Below are positions 53,201 to 63,981 of a DNA stretch of 64,000 nt, in pieces. The stretch comes from Leptasterias polaris (Eukaryota; Echinodermata; Asteroidea; Forcipulatida; Asteriidae). The translations under genes and the position numbers were made by a program. Each line of letters begins with the position of its first letter. The stretch's first letter is position 1. The notes under the pieces are model-generated. The model searched no databases and was not told the DNA's origin. It saw nothing but the letters and a program-made list of their open reading frames with translations. The DNA lies in NCBI GenBank assembly GCA_037783415.1, contig JAZGTN010000022.1:8282001-8346000 (forward strand), in the 5' to 3' direction.

Positions 53201-56200
53201 CTGTTGTTATTGCATACTGAGGATAACTTTGGTTTTGAAATGTGCTTTAAAAAAAACCTATTTATTTTAATAACATATGGCTTAGGCTTGGTCTCCAGCT
53301 TAGGCACGGTCTACCGGGTTGAAGGCTTGAACCGAGTGCTTATTTTCAAAATGACTGACAGAGCCTAAGCCAGAGCCTTGGCACAAGCCATGGGCCGTAT
53401 ATAGCAATGAGAATCAACTTATTGCATATCTTTCTTTGTATATATCACTCACAGATCTGATTAGAAAAGCTCAGGTGATTCGTGCTAAGGTGCCCATCTT
53501 AAAGTTTGCTTGTTCCAGTGCCTACAGGTATGGTTTTAATTATAGGTGTACATTTCATGGAGCTGCTTAAGCAGACAATGGTGCTTAGCTTAAATTATTT
53601 CTGCTAATCAGAAATGAGAAGGATACCATTTACAAATGGTACATGTGACTTGGTATTTTGGCTGGTAACCTTACTCTGGTAAGCATAATTTTGTTGTGCT
53701 TAGCTACTTTGGTTGCTTTTAAAGCAGCTTTGTAAAATTGGGCCATGTTAAATGCAGGCATGATATTCCTCCCACTTTAATCTGATTTACAATTTTTTGC
53801 CACTCAGAAAAATCAACAAAACTTTTATTAAATGGTCTGGAAAGTCTACAAAACCACATGCCAAGTGGAGGTGTAGGTCATTCTTTGTTCCCAATAAAAT
53901 ATTCGTACAAGAGCCAAATATAATGCATGGTTATGTGTGATGCCAGTAGAATTTTTCAAGCTTGATTTCTTTTAATCTTAATTCCGATTAGAATTCATTC
54001 AGTTATTTTTTTAAAGTCTTTGTTGCCAAATCGTACTGATGTCAGCAGCTGATACAGAATAGTAGGAAAGTTGCTTTATGATATTATTAGATACATAAAA
54101 CGACAGAACAGAATCAAATTGTGCCGATTGTAAAATAATTTCTAAAAATTGTATCATGATTTGTTTCTTATCTGTAGTGGTCTTGAATGTGATATTAACA
54201 TCAACAATGCAACGGTAAGTGATTTAGGTATACTTATTGCCATTCTTGTCTTAATGGTTCTTGGCTGAGAGTAGCACAAGGGCATCTTACCCCAGTTGCA
54301 GTGGGTTAGAATCCTGGCCAAGCTGATCATGGCATTGGTGTCCTTTATTGTTTTTCCTTCAGATGGGACATTCAGCTGCTGGTCCTGCTACCTAGTGGAG
54401 CCATAGAGACTTTTTACCCCTGTGTTTCTGGTCAATAGCTTATTAAAATCAACCCCATCCCAGGCGCCTTAAACAAGACCAGGTTTAAGCCCGGTTCATA
54501 CTTCCTGCGAATGCGAAGCGAATTTTCACATCACAAGGCTGTTTTCGCTGCAGCTTAACTCGTCCGAATTATTCGTTGCGAATTTGCGACGCCAAATTCC
54601 TATCGCATTCGCAGAAAGTATTTGGGTAAATTTAGACAGTTATCTTGGGATGTCAAGTACAATGACATTTTTCCAAACGAGTAAGAGGTACTCATCCTTA
54701 ATTTTGCTTATCCCAAGAATAATTTAGAATGAATTTTCTTCATCAACACTGACTTTGTATGCTAAATGGTTGTTAATTTGCCGTTATAATGATGATTTGT
54801 TTTACAGGGCATCAGAAATACCCACCTATTACAGACATACTCCAAACGTGAGTAAATGAGTTAATTTTGTCGTTCGTAGAGTGAACAATTTTATTGGAAA
54901 TGTTTTGAAGCTGCTGCAGTTTTTCAATTTTAAATGATATAATGCAGCACTCGGAACAAGCTGATGATGATATTGTTTCCTATAGACCCCTTGCATAACG
55001 CGGAACGCTAAATGGACCCTGAGGTCACGCACACTATTTTACGCGCAAAGAACACCTATCGTCCAATCATCTGCCTCCTTTGACCTCAGTGAGGGCGCTT
55101 TTTGGCCTCAGTGAGGGCGCTTTTTTAGCGTGTGATGTCATATGCAAGGGGTCTATTTAAACAAAAGCTCCAAGGTAAAATTAAGTTTAATCCACTCATT
55201 TTCCATAGATAGAGTCTGTATGATGGTGAAAACAAAATCACCAGTCTCTAACCTCAGATTAAACTGGTGTGATACCCCATAGTGTTTGATACCCTTCTCC
55301 TGCAATTTTTTGTCAAAATCTAAAAATGTTTGATGACGTTGCATTTCAAATAAATGGTCTATACGTTTTTATAAAGATTTGTTTTCAGTTCTGTCTTGAA
55401 TTTAGATGATATTCACTCAAAATGGGATTGAAATTGATATTTCAACTGGCACAAAAATGTCCTCTTTGGATAACAGACCGATTTGTTTTTGATGTTTGAT
55501 GACAACACATTTCAAATTTTGCTTTGAAAGAGTATCAAATCAAATGGTGAGAGTGAAAGTGAGAATGGAGAAGTTTTCCCCCACTTTCATGAGGACTCTC
55601 TTTGAAAATGAGTGCATCACAAAACTCAAGTTGACCTTCGAGACCCTCTTTAACCAAAACATCCACCATAGAGTGCTGTGGGAGTTACCTCTGCTAAACT
55701 GTAGGGTGTCATGGCCGAGCGGTTTAGAGCATCGAATTCAAGTTCTGGTGTTTCAGTCATTGTGTGTGTTCGAGTCCCGGTCATGAAACTTGTGTCCTTG
55801 AGCAAGATGCTTTACCATAATTGCTTCTCTTCACCCAGGGGTATAAATGGGTACCTGTGAGGGTAGAGGTTGATATTGTGTATGAAAAACGCTTCGGTGC
55901 ACGGCAGCTCAGGCTGTATACTCCCCAATGAGCTGAGAAAAATTAAAGGAATGTTATTGGCCCAATGACCAGGGCACTAATGTGAAGCGCGTTGATACGC
56001 TATTGTTAAATGCGCTATATAAGAATTATTTATTATTATTATTAAACTGTTATTTGTTTTGACTGTAGTTGATTGGAGAGTTACTCCATTGATAATTCTC
56101 ATCAAGCAGTGGGCATCAGCTCAAGGCATCAATGATGCAAGTCAAGGAACACTGTCGAGTTACTCACTGGTACTCATGGTACTCAACTATCTCCAAGGTA

Positions 56201-59200
56201 TGTATACTTGTTACTCGGGCACATATGTATAGCATTGTCTAGATACTCACTGGTACTCAACTATTTCCAACAAGGTGTATGTGTGTTTCTGTCTCTCAGT
56301 CAGATGTAATTGCTCATATATTTGCACATTCCTGTTGGTCGATCAGTTTACGTATTTATGCACACATTGGTTGTACAAATGTTTACACTTAATAGACCGA
56401 TCCATTAAGCCCCGCCTCCTTACGAGTTGACCAATCACAGCCACGAAACCCGATCACCATTAGTGCATAGATCACCAAACGGCTCAAATGGTGATCAGAT
56501 TTCGCGGTTGTGATTGGTCAAAGAGAAATGGGCGTGGCTTAATGGATCGGTGTATTCTCTTGTTTCTCCTACGGTTTATGACCTAGGATGACAGAGAATC
56601 TTCAATGTTTTATCAATTGTTGAGTAGAATTTATAAACTCGTTAAAATCAGCCTAGTTATCTGACGATCTATCACAAGGCTAATCAGGGATGAGAAATTT
56701 CAGACGAAAGTCTGAATTCAGACTTTTTAAAGTCTGCGTGGTAAACAAAAATGCTGTATTTTTCATCCAAAAAAAATAAAAAAATGTAAGTCCTGCTCTT
56801 TGATCTACTTCTCTAGCACTGAGAATACTGTTCCCAAAAGTTCCTTAGAATCTATAAGTCCAGGGGTTACCAAAAGGTGGAAATGCCATCATTTTAATAT
56901 ACCTCCTTAAATTTAGATCGTAGTTTCAGATTTTTGTTTGTTAGGAATGTCTCTCACCCTGGCTAATGTTACTGCAAGTTATATAGAATCACCTCACATT
57001 TCATCAGTGACTTGCTGAACATGTAATTATTATGTTTTCATTTCCTTTGCAGTGAAGTGTAAACCGTGTGTTATCCCATCTCTGCACAAGCTTCACCCAG
57101 TAAGTATAATTAGTTTACTCAACAGGCATTCGTGATATTGTATACTGCCCCCAATCTGTGAAACTATTTAACGCTTTCAATACAAACTTCAAAAATGTAC
57201 TAAGAAATACTCTTATTGTTATTTATTACCCATACACTGATGAGTGTGTGTAAAGCGCTGTATACTCAGTACTGTACCAAGTCCTGTGAAAAAATCCACA
57301 GGCACATTACTTGGGTGGGATTCAAACCCATGACCATTGCCTTCTAGCGCAGATGTCTCACCAACTAGACCACCGAGGTTGCCAAGTAGCAAGAGGCAGA
57401 TTGTTCTGATTACACAGTGAGGTATTGTTATTTAATTGAAAAACACAAGAACGTCGGACTTGGCCTCGGTTCTATGGTCCAGTTTAAAATTCAAGCCCTT
57501 TTATTGTAATGTATTAAAGGCACTGAACACGTTTTGTAATTGTCAAAGACCAGTATTCTCACTTGGTGTATCCCAACATATGCATAAAATAACAAGCCTG
57601 TGAAAATTTGGGCTGAATTGGTCATCGAAGTTGCAAGAAAATGATGAAAGAAAAAACACCCTTGTTGTACAAATTAGTGTGCTTTCAGATAGGAATAAAA
57701 GGCTTTTATTAAAAGTCTTTTATTATTTTAGTGAGAAATTACCTCTTTCTCAAAAACTACGTTACTTCAGAGGGAGTGGTTTCTCACAATGTTTTATACT
57801 ATCAACAGCTCTCCGTTGCTCGTTACCAAGTAAGTTTTTATGCTAATATATATTTTGAGTAATACCAAACGTGTACAGTGCCTTTAAATGGAAATTTGTG
57901 AAATGTATCAACAAATATTCTTCTTTTTCATACACATTCTAATGCTAACCCTATCGGACATGCATTTGTGTATTTTTTTACTACATTTTCTAGTTTTATG
58001 TTTTACAAAACATAGCTTATTCACGAAGCCCATTTTCTGCTTCCTTTACCCCTAAACCTCAAAGGACGTCTTTAATTCCACGTCAGACGTGCGTTTCATC
58101 TACGACTCCCACCCTAGTAACCCTCTGCCAAGCTACGTCACCTTCAAGTCCCAGAACACCCAGACGTTGTGGGAGCTCCTTATAGGGTTCTTTGACTACT
58201 ACGTCATGGAGTTTAATTTCCACTCTAGGGTGGTCTCCGTACGGCACGGCACGGTGTACAATCTAGCTGAAGCACCGTATAAGACCAGAGATTGGATCAA
58301 CAAGTATATCTACATTGAAGGTGAGCGCATTCAATTCAATTCAGAGGAAATTCATTTTATACTCTCAACATCAAAAATATGTGACATGAAGCCAAACAAA
58401 CACATAGCAATGAAAGAAGTAGTTATGACATAAGTAATAACAATACATTTATGTACGCTATTAAAGGGGAGAATCTTTAAAACAGTAAAAATGGGTAAAC
58501 TAGACAAACAAGAAACTAAACATAAAAAGAAACAAACACCCCAACAGAAACCAGACTAGAAAACCATTGGAATTACAACATAAACCATTCTTGGAGATGC
58601 TCTCTTGGAGATGCCTTCTACAGATACTTGAAATTGATCTTAATGCATGCATGTATGCAGTGACTTAACTATTTCATTTGGAGGTGGGGGGGGGGGGGCA
58701 AAGACATAATTGGGGGGATGGGGGTTGATATATGGAACCATTCATTTGTGCATTTTTGTTGTATCTCATTTGGGGGTGGGGCGAGAGTGGTGGCAAGGGT
58801 TCTGAATGGTGGGTGGCTCCTGCCCCCCCCCCCCCCTTACTGGTTACACCACTGCATGTATGTTGTCACTGGACACTCTCATAGAGGTCACTTAAGACCT
58901 ACCCTGTGTACGCAGATGTGTGTTTGTATTGCTTCATCACTCCAAGATGGCAGCAAGGTGACCTCGGTGCATTAGGTCTATACTCCCCAAAATGCTAAGA
59001 TACTTCACAGGAATAATATAGACCTTAATCATGGTGCGACTATCTTGATTTTCTCTCATTCAATTCCATGTAACCAAACCGAGGCTGGAAGGAGAAATAG
59101 TCTGGCTCCTTTTTGTACATTGAGAATATGCATTCAGCACTGCTATTGGATACAGGGAACATGACCAAGATGGTGGCAGCATGATGAAGGTCTATTAACC

Positions 59201-59751
59201 CTTTAGAGACCACAGCAGTCGCAAACAGCTTGTACCAAAATGCCCATAGCAGCCGCGAACGGCTGCAAGATCTGTCCAACTTTTATTCAACCAAAACAGT
59301 CAACGTAAAGGTCATGACCTGAATTGACCTTTTCCAATGTTTCCCATGTTATCATAGTATCTACAATGCATGTTTCTAAAAAATAAAATAAACATGTATA
59401 GGCATTTGGTGATGATTCTAGAGAAATTAATTTCGGGTATTAAAAAACACGGTACAATGTTTGAGAATTTACATTATTATCATTTAATTGGGGTGTAGAT
59501 ATCATGGATGCTTTTACCAGTGTTTGACTCCTTCATTGACTTAAAACCCCACAGAGCCATTTGATGGGAATAACACTGCCCGGGCCGTTTTCAATGACTT
59601 CAAATTCAGCATGATCATGCAGCAACTGGGGAAGACACAGCGGAATCTAAAAGCAGCCAGAGTCGAATCCTGCAATCCAGAGGAACTTCTCAACCTCAGA
59701 TTTGAGAAATCCGCTCCGGTTGGGTCACCGCTGAAGAAGAAGAAAAGATGA
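47260..59751 (+). CDS. TENT2: Poly(A) RNA polymerase GLD2 (TENT2/PAPD4), 12 coding exons
   Basis: Cytoplasmic non-canonical poly(A) polymerase that extends mRNA tails and monoadenylates some microRNAs; it relies on partner proteins for RNA binding. Exons: 47260-47441 (exon begins 47236), 50146-50755, 51478-51592, 52048-52139, 52587-52653, 53455-53527, 54178-54214, 54808-54847, 56069-56197, 57053-57099, 58065-58320, 59555-59751. Phases close, giving 614 aa plus TGA; human has 484. The nucleotidyltransferase signature GSTLNGF...SDTDLCL supplies Asp322 and Asp324, and LECDININN supplies the third catalytic Asp (385). RNTHLL, GTLSSYSLVLMVLNYLQ (PAP core) and EPFDGNNTARAV (C-terminal) match the family. 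An in-frame TAA at 47242 precedes the ATG. Residues 62-264 (exon 2) are Ser/Thr/Pro/Asn-rich and disordered-looking, accounting for the extra length. The C-terminus ends in a KKKKR basic cluster. Confidence 0.95.
47470..47827 (+). mobile_element. tRNA-derived SINE, family A, copy 1
   Basis: Begins with a tRNA-Ser-like head: a Pol III A box (TGGCCGAGCGG) followed about 50 bases on by a B box (GGTTCGAGTCCC). The unrelated body includes CTTGAGCAAGACACTTGA, GGGTACCTGTGAGGG and CTGTATACTCCCC, and it ends in (ATT)n. It matches the copies at 55706 and 39259 across the head and body. It lies in a TENT2 intron. Confidence 0.8.
47844..48009. mobile_element. AGGCCTGGAATT MITE
   Basis: CAGGCCTGGAATTTCATCTTT and GTAATTCCTTGCCTG are imperfect inverted ends. 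The body is the reverse complement of the 24009 and 51192 copies (GGGGCACCAAGGCCATGAC). It starts 17 bases after the family-A SINE tail. Confidence 0.6.
48431..48621. mobile_element. GCTGCTTAAGCA MITE
   Basis: CACCAAATTTCATGGATCTG and AGCAGCTATATGAAATTGGG are inverted ends about 190 bases apart. In the TENT2 intron, upstream of the truncated LINE. Confidence 0.55.
48843..49685 (-). mobile_element. 5'-truncated non-LTR retrotransposon fragment
   Basis: A 171-codon minus-strand reading frame (49676-49161) carries the C-terminal part of a LINE protein: SLVMPIMDYCNTVWGG, IKRAARITL, WLSYHQRVMLRKCILVFKCL and GAKLWNSLPVHLR. It is followed by a 3'UTR containing a 28-base A-run on the plus strand (48964-48991) and ends in a (TAAA)n tail at about 48845-48862. 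It is clearly a different family from the 17-21 kb LINE. It lies inside the large first coding-region intron of TENT2 (47442-50145). 5' truncation is usual for dead LINE copies. Confidence 0.75.
51192..51350. mobile_element. AGGCCTGGAATT MITE
   Basis: ACAGGCTTTGAATTACACAG and AAACTCCAGGCCTG at the ends. The body matches RPS6 intron 2 copy 24009. Fainter relatives occur at about 42003-42140 and 52320-52460. Confidence 0.6.
52736..53203. mobile_element. GCTGCTTAAGCA MITE cluster (probably nested copies)
   Basis: ATTTTCATAGAGCTGCTTAA at the left and TTAAGCAGCTGAAATTGGGC at the right are inverted ends. The internal TCCAATTTCAAAGAGCTGCT marks a second copy inside the first. The same family appears at 5060-5480, 36931-37120, 48431-48621, 53547-53744 and 62215-62330. 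Confidence 0.65.
53547..53744. mobile_element. GCTGCTTAAGCA MITE
   Basis: GTACATTTCATGGAGCTGCT and AAAGCAGCTTTGTAAAATTG are inverted ends 198 bases apart, with the family's TTTTGGCTGGTAACCTTACT inside. It lies just after the TENT2 exon ending 53527. Confidence 0.65.
54981..55158. mobile_element. Short inverted-repeat element, related GACCCCTTGCATA subfamily
   Basis: TATAGACCCCTTGCATAACG and ATGCAAGGGGTCTAT are terminal inverted repeats. GACCTCAGTGAGGGCGCTTTT, duplicated inside, resembles the body of the 38979 copy. In a TENT2 intron. Confidence 0.6.
55165..55653. mobile_element. TTAA-ended inverted-repeat element (CTCCAAGGT ends)
   Basis: AAAGCTCCAAGGTAAAATT near the left and ACCTTCGAGACCCTCTTTAA at the right are imperfect inverted ends. 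Similar arm sequence (AAAGGGGGCTCCAAGGTG, TTTTTGTGATGCACTAATTT) recurs at 61463-61600, so this is a dispersed family. In a TENT2 intron. Confidence 0.5.
55706..56044 (+). mobile_element. tRNA-derived SINE, family A, copy 2
   Basis: Same architecture as the copy at 47470: A box TGGCCGAGCGGT, B box GTTCGAGTCCC, shared body, and a 3' end GCGCTATATAAGAATTATT followed by (TTA)n. The most complete copy here. It ends only 24 bases before the TENT2 exon that starts at 56069, so it lies against that exon's acceptor. Confidence 0.82.
56391..56556. mobile_element. Short inverted-repeat element, GACCGATCCATTAAGCC type
   Basis: AATAGACCGATCCATTAAGC and GGCTTAATGGATCGGT are terminal inverted repeats 166 bases apart. 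An inner inverted pair surrounds TTGACCAATCACAGCC and GTGATTGGTCAA. In a TENT2 intron. Confidence 0.65.
56690..56925 (+). repeat. Dispersed repeat (ATTTCAGAC ... GGGGTTACC-AAAAGGTGGA)
   Basis: GATGAGAAATTTCAGAC, CAGACTTTTTAAAGTCTG and GGGGTTACCAAAAGGTGGAA are shared with 62824-63030 and, on the minus strand, with 35617-35730. A low-copy interspersed family of unknown type. Confidence 0.55.
57205..57392 (-). mobile_element. tRNA-derived SINE, second family
   Basis: Read on the minus strand: an A box (TGGTCTAGTTGGTGAGAC), a B box (GGGTTTGAATCCC), a body containing CAGTACTGAGTATACAGCGC, and an AT-rich end with AATAAATAACAATAAGAG. It differs from family A in head and body but shares the GCGCTTTA-type element near its end. 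In a TENT2 intron. Confidence 0.6.
57514..57887 (+). mobile_element. TTAA-flanked MITE, family 1, complete copy
   Basis: TTAA at 57514-57517 and 57884-57887, terminal repeats AGGCACTGAACACG and CGTGTACAGTGCCT, 374 bases. It sits in the TENT2 intron between the exons ending 57099 and starting 58065. Confidence 0.8.
59017..59198. mobile_element. Short inverted-repeat element, GACCTTAATCATG type
   Basis: TATAGACCTTAATCATGGTG and CAGCATGATGAAGGTCTATT are terminal inverted repeats about 180 bases apart. A partial relative lies just upstream (58875-58983, ending GGTGCATTAGGTCTATAC). In the last TENT2 intron. Confidence 0.55.
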
Positions 59752-60650
59752 AGAGTGGAAGACACAGCTTCCCGTTGGGGAAAGTTGAAGAGAAACTTTC
59801 TGCCAATATCTGATGAAAATTGTGCCGCATCAAATCAGCATTGCTCCCTGATGAGCTTCATACAGTTTCATCAGTGATGTTCAAAAGACTTTGCAAGTGA
59901 TCGAAGATGGCCAAGAATATTTATGTATATTTTTTTTTACGAACATCATGATTTGATTGATGGGAACTTCCTTCTTGATAACACAAAAATTCCACTGAAA
60001 TCACACTTTAATGAGTGATTCTTTTTACACGAATCATGTGCTTGACCTAAAATAACCGACAAGCAAGTATGCAAAGGCCTGGGTGACTCTGTGGCCATTG
60101 AGTCCACATCCCTAGTCTTGGATTATTTAATCTGGGAAAATAGGACTTGCCGATCCATTTAGCTGTGTCCCTGTGTACTGACCAATCACAGCTGGGATTT
60201 GCACAACCAGATGCCTGACCCAAATTTCAACATGATAAAATCATACAAAAAGTAAACAAGCTCTGGCTATAAGGTGTATTTTGTTACACTTTTTTTTAAA
60301 GAATTAAATGTTATGTTTGTGTCCAACACTTGCAGTGATTAAGAGGCTGAGTCTGGTGTGGTGTTAACACACATTTTCTGTTGATGTGCAGTTCTCCTGG
60401 TGGGTGGTGGGGTTGGGGGGGGGGGTTATTAGATTGGGCTAATTCAGGCCAGATTTAGTATAACTTGGACGAGAGGGTCTTATCAGCTCTGTTGTGTTAC
60501 CCACAGTCCACTGTTTATGCAGATGTTATCGTGTGTGCTGTTGCCTACATTTGTTGTTTCTGGACAGTTTGGTGGTGGTAGGTGGGGAATAATTGTTTGG
60601 GCTATTCCAGGGCAGAACTTATATATCTTGGACTAGAGGATCCAGTCAGC

Positions 60651-60782
60651 TGTTGTGTAATCCACAGTCCACTGTTGTGTAATCCACAGTCCACTGTTGT
60701 GTAATCCACAGTCCACTGTTGTGTAATCCACAGTCCACTGTTGTGTAATCCACAGTCCACTGTTGTGTAATCCACAGTCCAC
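60651..60782 (+). repeat. 22-bp minisatellite downstream of TENT2
   Basis: Six identical units of TGTTGTGTAATCCACAG plus TCCAC in tandem, with one diverged unit at about 60490. About 0.9 kb after the TENT2 stop codon and before the candidate AATAAA at 60874, so it may be transcribed in the 3'UTR. Confidence 0.92.
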
Positions 60783-60873
60783 TGTTTAGCTCCTGACCAG
60801 CCATGTGGATATAGGTAGGGTCATAGATTGGATTTTGTCAATGCTGATTTATAGGCAAGATTTAGAAAGATAC

Positions 60874-60879
60874 AATAAA
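60874..60879 (+). promoter_or_regulatory. Candidate TENT2 polyadenylation signal
   Basis: AATAAA about 1.1 kb after the TENT2 stop codon is the first canonical signal I noticed downstream. If used, the 3'UTR would contain the 22-bp minisatellite at 60651-60782. The sequence alone cannot say whether it is used. Confidence 0.35.
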
Positions 60880-62823
60880 ATTCACATTTTAAAGTTTCAG
60901 CAAGAACGTCTGATCCATTCATTTTTAGCGATGTGACAGCGGATACCAACCGCATCTCCGGCCGCAGCATTCGGGAATAGACACAAACCCTCAGAAATCT
61001 TGGAAACGATTCATGCATGAATTGTTTCTTAGATTCAAATGTTTTGGGGTGAAAACTTATCCAAACCATAGCTTTACACTATCAACAGCTGCAGTGCTTT
61101 TCACCAAGTCGGTGTTTATGGTCATTAACTTTTTGAGTATTTACCAATTTATGATCCTCTTTAAGCAAGGAGTTTTGATTCAATGTAGTGATTGAAAAAA
61201 ACATGTCGGAAAGGATAGTGAACACCACACTTTGTAGTTTGTACAAAATATTATGCATTGAGGATGTATGCAGAAACAATCTTTGAGTTCTTTATTTTTA
61301 TTTGCTTAAGAAAACCGGGGGGAAAATAAAGAAATACTTTGAAGTTTTACTAATTGGATGAATAGCTAATGATAATCGCCAAATTCTGTACATTTCTGAC
61401 ATCAGGTATTTGTAGTTTTTCTTGTATCTCGTAAAAACATTAACAAAATCTAAGGTCACTTAAAGGGGGGCTCCAAGGTGAAAATTCATTTTTGTGATGC
61501 ACTAATTTTCCAATAGATAGAGTCCTTAAGAAAGTGGGAGAGAAATGTTAAGTACACGAAAATCAGGTGTGAACTAATTTCTCATAAAGATGTTTTACTC
61601 CTCATTAAAACAGTTCTATCATCGAACTTCGGAACGCGAGATGGAAGCAGACAAACCAGGCAAATTTCCATTGTTCATGTAGTTCTGAGCATGCGCACAT
61701 TTACAAGAACAATGTTTAGTCTGCTGCCACCTAGTGTAACCAAAAGACGTCCGTCGAGCGAAGCACATTTCTTTGTCAAGCCATTGTCTTTAGATATTTA
61801 GGAGTATGAAAAGAATGAAAGCATGTGCCCAATATTGGTACTTCTCATGACCAAAATCCGCATTTTATGTGACCCAGCATATACATGAAATAAACCTTGG
61901 AAAGTGCAAGCTCAATCGGTCATCGGAGTGATGAGAAACTAGTGAACAAAAACATGTTTGCAAACATCGGATTTTGGTCTTACAAGATCCAAATAAATTG
62001 TACTCAATACTAAAAAAAAAATAGTATTTCAATAATGTTCAAAGGGAAGTTTATACCTCTTTATACCACGTAAATTATGTGTAAACCTTTTGAACATTTA
62101 TATTTTCAATCTTACCAATGTTATGCAGACCCTTAAATCTTACGCAAGTATTCTATTGTATTAATGGGTAACCGTTCTAAGTATGATCATTTAAAAAATT
62201 GCCCTCTTTCAGAGCAGGGTCAAGGTTCATCAACCTGGTAAGCAGAGAAATCTTGCTTAGCAGTCGCAGGTTACCAGCCAAAACACCATAAAGTTTACAT
62301 TATTGCGACTGGTGCCCTGCAAATGTTTTGATCAACACAAATTTACCATGTGCAGAAAATTTATTTGCGAAGTGCAGAAAATATTGCTTGGAATAATTAA
62401 CAAACCTAAAAATTGTGTGGCTTCAACACAAGCAGTGAATGATTTCTGTTGTCAAGTGTAGCAAATTGCTATATAAAATAATTCATTTAGCTACTTCCAA
62501 TCTCATCAGTTGCTACTCAATAACAGCATTCCTTGTTCAGTCTAAATATTTTGCTATGCAAAATTACTGGTCAAAATCGTTCACTGACAAGTAACCACAT
62601 ATTTGCGAAATGTACCTTTCCAGCGACAGTCCTGTTTTTCTCATGTTCTTCCAAAAAAGGGTTTTAATGCACTGTATATTTTCAACGTTGACTGTTTTTG
62701 AGCATGTTACTAACTTATATCTAGCTCACATTGTTATACCAAAATGTCAGTACTCAAGTAGAAAAAAAATATAAAGTTTTCAGGTAATTCAAAACAAGTT
62801 TTTTGTTGGCTCCACAGTCCCAT

Positions 62824-63030
62824 GGATGAGAAATTTCAGACTTTTATCAAAATTCAGACTTTTTTTATGTCTGCTTGGTGACAAAACTGCTTATTTTTCC
62901 CTTAGATAAGAAAAAATTTAGCTCCTTGTTCTTCATCTATAACACCAAGAATAGTGTACTCAAAGCTTTTTGAAATCTAAAACATCAGGGGTTACTAAAA
63001 GGTGGAGTTGTCATTATTTCTACATAACTT
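62824..63030 (+). repeat. Dispersed repeat (ATTTCAGAC ... GGGGTTACTAAAAGGTGGA)
   Basis: Second copy of the 56690 family: same left end, TTTATGTCTGCTTGGTGAC, ACACCAAGAATAGTGTACTC and GGGGTTACTAAAAGGTGGAG. Confidence 0.55.
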
Positions 63031-63167
63031 ACTGACGTTTGTATCCTAGTTATGGACCTTTTTATCAGCTATTGCTGACCAATCTTTTAAAAGCTGACAC
63101 TACTAAGTATGGGGTCTTGAAGGCAACTTTGAGACCAGCATCACTACTATATGTTTACTCCCATTTT

Positions 63168-63302
63168 GATCCCCCGCACAATGCAGAACGCACCTCCCAT
63201 TTCTGTCATTTTGGGAGTCAATTCCTTTGTGTACATTTTAACTCCCAAAATGGCGGATAGGACAGGTGCGTGTAAGTGGGCTGTGTGTCGTGCAAGGGGT
63301 CA
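63168..63302. mobile_element. 135-bp inverted-repeat element
   Basis: GATCCCCCGCACAATGC and its imperfect complement GTCGTGCAAGGGGTC end the element. Inside, CATTTTGGGAGT and ACTCCCAAAATG are a perfect 12-base inverted pair. In the TENT2 3' flank. Confidence 0.5.
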
Positions 63303-63616
63303 GGCCTTATTTGTTGTGAAACTAATGAAAAAGAACGTCAAACCAGGCATGCATCTTTGCTGGGTGTTACTTAATTTTCTATAACTGTATATATTTGGCA
63401 TACATTATCATGTTGTAATGTTACATTTTTGTTGTTTGATTTTTAACGGTATTTATTTATTTAGTTTTTCCAATTGTCATTTCATTTTAATAAAAAGATG
63501 AGGTTTATTAAAAAAATATTCAAAGGAGCACAGATTCTTTCTTTGAGTTTAGTTCATGTCTGTTAGTTGCATGGTTGGATGGATAAATTGTAACTATTAT
63601 TATAAAGTTTTGTATA

Positions 63617-63981
63617 TTAAAGGTATCATACAGGATTGGTAGAGCTGACAAAACAGTCGCAAACAAAGTTCATGTTTTGTGTAATCAACCACATACATGA
63701 AATAACACTGACCTGTGAAAATTTGAGCTCAATTGGTCATCGAGGTCATAAGAAAATAGTGCAAAGAGACCTTATGTGTTTTCTGTTTTTCGAACATCAA
63801 GTTTATTATCGCGCGCGATAAAAACTATTGTTTTACTCATTTCTCAGAAACGATAGCATTTTAGGCAGAAATATTTTAAGGAACCCTTTCTACTATTACT
63901 TACTTTAAATCATGTACGTTATGTGTGGATCTGTGAACTATTGTGTTTTTCGATCTTACCAATAGTGTACAGGGCCTTTAA
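63617..63981 (+). mobile_element. TTAA-flanked MITE, divergent relative of family 1
   Basis: TTAA at 63617-63620 and 63778+200 (63978-63981) bracket about 365 bases with diverged termini (AGGTATCATACAGG and GTGTACAGGGCCT). The internal GTGAAAATTTGAGCTCAATT is shared with family 1, but the rest differs, so it is a related subfamily. Confidence 0.55.

Noticed and set aside
57280..57392. Possible tRNA gene on the minus strand
   Set aside because: Good A and B boxes, but it is joined to a SINE-type body and an AT-rich tail, so it is a retroposon head.
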